From: CAVVSQ01 sp963848825
GTDB taxonomy: Bacteria > Planctomycetota > Planctomycetia > Gemmatales > Gemmataceae
Length of the DNA: 64,000 nt
Assembly (NCBI GenBank): GCA_963848825.1
Contig: CAWKFA010000017.1
Coordinates: forward strand, 1 to 64,000
Direction: 5' to 3'
The notes below the pieces were generated by a model. The model ran no database searches. It saw only the letters and a list, made by a program, of their open reading frames with translations, and was not told the DNA's origin. Positions 61,335 through 64,000 of the stretch are shown here, piece by piece (position 1 is the stretch's first letter; each line of letters opens with the position of its first letter). Position numbers and translations under genes: made by a program.

Positions 61335-62808
61335 TTATGACGGCAAGCGCCGCCATTTTTTCCAATCAGTTTTGTTCGCATTCTGTTGCGCGAGCAGTTG
61401 CAGAATCCCCGGTTGCGGGTCGGCGGCTGACAGGGCAGGCTTGCCGGGCTCTGCGCTGGCCTTGGCAGGCGTGGCGTCCTGGATCGAAACCGTCGCGGGC
61501 GGAATGTCAACGGCAGCTGGCGCTGCGGAGGGGCCTTCAGGCCGTGATGGAAGGCTGGCCGCTGGGGCGTTTTCGTCAGGAATTGCCGGTTGCAAACAAA
61601 TGCTTGGGGCGGGATCAGCTGCCGCTGGGGCCGCGTCCTGCGCGGTTGCGGCACATGGTGCCGGATAATGAACGCCCAGGGTTGCCAGCCATTTCGTGAC
61701 CAGGCGGTCGTTCCAACTGGCCACCGCTTCGATACTTGCTCCCGGGCCTGGGTGAAAACCTTCTTCCTTGCCGGCAAGCCAGTAGAGGAAAGGGTCATTC
61801 TTGCGGCCCGTGCCTTTTTGCAAAATGCGTCCGGCGGCCATGCCCTGTTTCAAGGCACGGGCGATGGTGCTTTGGTCGGGCCTGGGAAAATCTTCCGGCC
61901 ATTGCTCCAGGATTTGCCTCTGGGTCAGGCGGTCGGTCGCATCTTCGAGGACCAGGAAAAGGACGTCGCCCGCCTGAACGGCGACCTCATCATGGTGGAT
62001 GTCGTGCGTGAGATAATCATTCCCCTCGGCGGTAAGCTCCACGAGCAGTGTGCGGGGGGTCTCTTCGTGGCGTGAAAACGTCCTCAACCAGCGGCGGCGA
62101 TCGTCCCCGTCGCTGGAGTGCCATTTCATCTCGATCAGGACGTCCACGAGGCTCGGCAGAGCGCCGCTGCCGCGCGCCGCCTGCCCGTACTGGACGCGGC
62201 CCTTGCGTGGATGGTGGCAGATGAGCAGGCAGAGGCCCGCGGCCGTCAAATCTTGAAGCGGTAGCAGGCAATCCATCATGGCCGTCGCCGAGTTTTCATT
62301 GCCCGTCGGCAAAAACACCGCCAGGGGATCAATCGCGACCAGGTCGAGTCCCTCCTCCCGCCGCAGAACGAGCAGGGAATCAAGCAGACCGCGCCAGTCG
62401 GCAGGCGAAGGGCGGCCCCGGAAGGGCCGGCAAAAAAAGCTGACGTGATTGCCGATGGAGAGCTTGCGGCAGCGCGCCTGCCCAGTTGCTGGGCCCCTCC
62501 TCGGAAAGGATAGCGACTTTGGCGGCTGCCACCGGCAGGCCGGCCAACGTGCCGCCCCGAGCCATCCGCGCCACCAGGTTGGCCAGCAGCGTGGTCTTGC
62601 CCGCCTTCCACTGGCTGGTCAGCAGCGTCATCCTGCCGGCCCCCAGGTAGCCGTGCCAAAGCCAGGCGCCAACGCCGCGCGCCGCCTCCGCCAATTGATC
62701 AGGCCACAGTCGTTGTTCAAGGTACGAAGCGGCTGACCGCGCGACATCATCCGCCGCCCGTGCATCATGACCAGCGACCATGGCAAGTGCATTGGTGGCT
62801 CCCAACAT
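61335..62808 (-). CDS. RecA/RepA-like AAA ATPase (one frameshift)
   Basis: About 490 residues from ATG 62808 (AAAGGA 8 nt upstream). RecA-fold ATPase of the AAA_25/RepA type: Walker A in LLTSQWKAGKTTLLANLVAR, then VAILSEEGPSNWAGAL. After a frameshift near 62440 comes Walker B in GLDLVAIDPLAVFLPTGNEN, then the LCLLICHHPRKG sensor motif. A winged-helix-like segment follows (TQRQILEQWPEDFPRPDQST), then an Ala/Pro-rich low-complexity tail. Such proteins are hexameric helicase-like ATPases found in plasmids, phages and mobile islands. 12-bp tandem repeats lie 180 bp upstream of its start. Confidence 0.82.
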
Positions 62809-62828
62809 GGTGCGTATTCCTTTAGATT

Positions 62829-62935
62829 TAGAGCGTTCGGAAAAAAAGGGGTCAGACCCCTTGAAGCGAACAGCTTTTCAACGCTTTTGCAGGGTATTGA
62901 GGGGGTCTGACCCCTTTTTTTCCGAACCCTCTTAG
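62829..62935. repeat. MITE-like inverted repeat, copy 2
   Basis: Same arms as 36225-36315 (AGAGCGTTCGG, then AAAAAAAGGGGTCAGACCCC) with a few mismatches at the outer right end (CCGAACCCTCTT). The loop contains the copy-1 loop (on the other strand TTGAAGCGAACAG...GTATTG) interrupted by a 19-nt insertion cttttcaacgcttttgcag. Confidence 0.9.
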
Positions 62936-62988
62936 GATATTCGTGAATTTGTCAGGCGAAATTCCAGGCAAGGCAGCGCCGCCGGCTA

Positions 62989-63046
62989 AAATGCTATGCA
63001 AAATGCTATGCAAAATGCTATGCAAAATGCCATGCAAAATGATATG
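62989..63046 (+). repeat. 12-bp tandem repeat array
   Basis: Four to five head-to-tail copies of ATGCTATGCAAA with the last units diverging (ATGCCATGCAAA, ATGATATGCGTC). It lies in the 400-bp gap between the ATPase gene and the terminal membrane protein gene. A plus-strand frame through it would read KMLCKMLC repeats but is unlikely to be a gene. It resembles iterons in size and spacing only. Confidence 0.85.
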
Positions 63047-63212
63047 CGTCGTGAAGGGGGGTGCCCGGTGCACGCATACATACCATTTTTCGCCCGCCAG
63101 CCCAAGCTGCCAGCCGCCCGTTGAGGTGTTACTCTACCAGCGGCGGCGCCGGGGGGTCAAAGTTGGTTGTCATCATGGAAATCCAATGCCAGTCCTCACT
63201 TGCTGCCTGATG

Positions 63213-64000
63213 TTACCTTTTATCCGTAGCGGCGAAGGCTTCTTTGACATCCGGCCTTGTTAATACACGCAAAGCCCAAACACCGGCGGGCAAGCCGAAG
63301 AGAACGCCGCTGCCCGTGGGCAACATCGCCAAGATGCAGGCGGCGCGGGCGAACCGATAGTTTCTGAGTTTACGCAGCTTCATGGCTCCCGCGAAGACGA
63401 TGACTCCCACCACCGAGCTGACGATGGCCAGGACCAGCAAGATGATGGCGCCAACCGTATCCATCGACTGCATGCCGATGAGACAGAAAAGCACTCCAAC
63501 GAACTGAAAGAAGGCGCTGAGCATCAGGCAGGCGCTGACATCCCGAACCCGCTCGGCCGGTTGCGGTTCCTTCAGCAATAATGCGTCGGATCCCGCGCTG
63601 GTCGCCAGCGTGGCCTGCGGCAAATGCTCTAATAGCATCTGGTCCACTAGCGTTTTCTTCGCCGGGGGAACGGCCTTTTGCATAAGCAGTGGATTCTTGC
63701 GCAACTTGAGTTGAAGAAGCAGCACGCCTCCCCGTTGGGTCCAGCCAAAGGATTCGATTTCGTCCCAGCGGACGAAGCGGAAGAAGGTTACACAGCCTTC
63801 TTTTCTAATCTCGAGGCCGGCGACCACCATCAGAAAGAGGGCGACGTAGGTGCTGAGGATCTGTAGCCAATAGCAGCCATTGACCAGCGCATCTCCCGGC
63901 TCGCCAGCCACATGAATCAAGCTATATATCGAGGAAACAATATTTACACCCAGGCAAGCCCCAAAAAAGATCGCGGTCGCCGGCAAAGGACGAACAATCA
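63213..64000 (-). CDS. multi-pass membrane protein (5' end outside window)
   Basis: At least 262 residues; the frame is still open at position 64000, so the start probably lies outside (the first in-window start codon would be TTG 63986). Membrane segments: AIFFGACLGVNIVSSIYSLI, YWLQILSTYVALFLMVVAGL, FFQFVGVLFCLIGMQSM, AIILLVLAIVSSVVGVIVFA and ILAMLPTGSGVLFGLPAGVW. The loop FFRFVRWDEIESFGWTQRGG resembles a DUF5673-type membrane-proximal domain. The C-terminus RPDVKEAFAATDKR is cytosolic. Function unknown. Its 3' 290 bp are duplicated at 60752-61040. Confidence 0.75.
   Translation of the reverse strand, partial: IVRPLPATAIFFGACLGVNIVSSIYSLIHVAGEPGDALVNGCYWLQILSTYVALFLMVVAGLEIRKEGCVTFFRFVRWDEIESFGWTQRGGVLLLQLKLRKNPLLMQKAVPPAKKTLVDQMLLEHLPQATLATSAGSDALLLKEPQPAERVRDVSACLMLSAFFQFVGVLFCLIGMQSMDTVGAIILLVLAIVSSVVGVIVFAGAMKLRKLRNYRFARAACILAMLPTGSGVLFGLPAGVWALRVLTRPDVKEAFAATDKR

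Noticed and set aside
62989..63046. CRISPR array
   Set aside because: Units are 12 bp and contiguous with no spacers; no cas genes are in the window.
62943..63263. Plus-strand frame encoding KMLCKMLC repeats as a Cys-rich peptide
   Set aside because: The repeat is a 12-bp DNA tandem array; there is no ribosome site or family, and the frame runs into the opposite gene.

Overview
The window looks like chromosomal DNA of a planctomycete, most likely a Gemmata-type member (Gemmatales). The evidence is a DUF1549/DUF1553 - DUF1501 - pre-peptidase-domain trio, an ECF sigma factor fused to WD40 repeats, secreted leucine-rich-repeat and Tyr/Gly-rich proteins, Tat-leader Gfo/Idh/MocA and amidohydrolase proteins, a homodimeric-type pyruvate dehydrogenase E1 and many sensor kinases. 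Overall base composition is GC-rich.

Layout. 1-7.2 kb is an accessory zone of small unrecognised genes. It holds an LRR gene split by an IS256-family element (9-bp target duplication), a 5' remnant of a group II intron, an orphan RHH antitoxin-like gene and fragments of a REP-associated (RAYT/Y1) transposase. 7.5-9.5 kb carries a RhlE-like DEAD-box helicase and a small secreted protein. 9.9-17.9 kb holds the planctomycete secreted/Tat cluster: DUF1549/1553, DUF1501, PPC protein, Gfo/Idh/MocA oxidoreductase and amidohydrolase. 18.3-21.9 kb is one long ECF-sigma/WD40 gene. 22.1-23.7 kb is an IS4-family element with an 8-bp duplication. 23.9-28.3 kb is a segment bounded by direct repeats that include the 3' half of tRNA-His; it holds a WD40 gene interrupted by a group II intron with its reverse transcriptase. 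28.4-45.8 kb is mostly chromosomal backbone: extracellular solute-binding protein, PLP decarboxylase, HEAT-repeat membrane protein, Tyr-rich secreted proteins, aceE, a fatty-acid-hydroxylase-type protein, a sigma-54 activator with FHA and GAF domains, superoxide dismutase, a sugar isomerase-like protein and ispD. 45.8-48.6 kb is a small island between 0.36-kb direct repeats with a PIN-domain toxin/antitoxin pair. 48.9-59.3 kb is a signalling island: MHYT-PAS kinase with a NarL-type regulator, PAS kinase, receiver proteins, REC/HD-GYP and a large hybrid kinase. 59.5-64 kb holds an IR-flanked RAYT unit, a RecA-like ATPase, a MITE-like hairpin, 12-bp tandem repeats and a membrane protein running off the end.

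A striking property of the whole window is the number of single-base frameshifts, including in housekeeping genes (aceE, ispD, rhlE). I give the extent of each gene across its frameshifts. I read most of them as uncorrected assembly indels rather than gene decay. The RAYT pieces, the split LRR gene and the 60.8-kb duplicate fragment are treated as truly broken.
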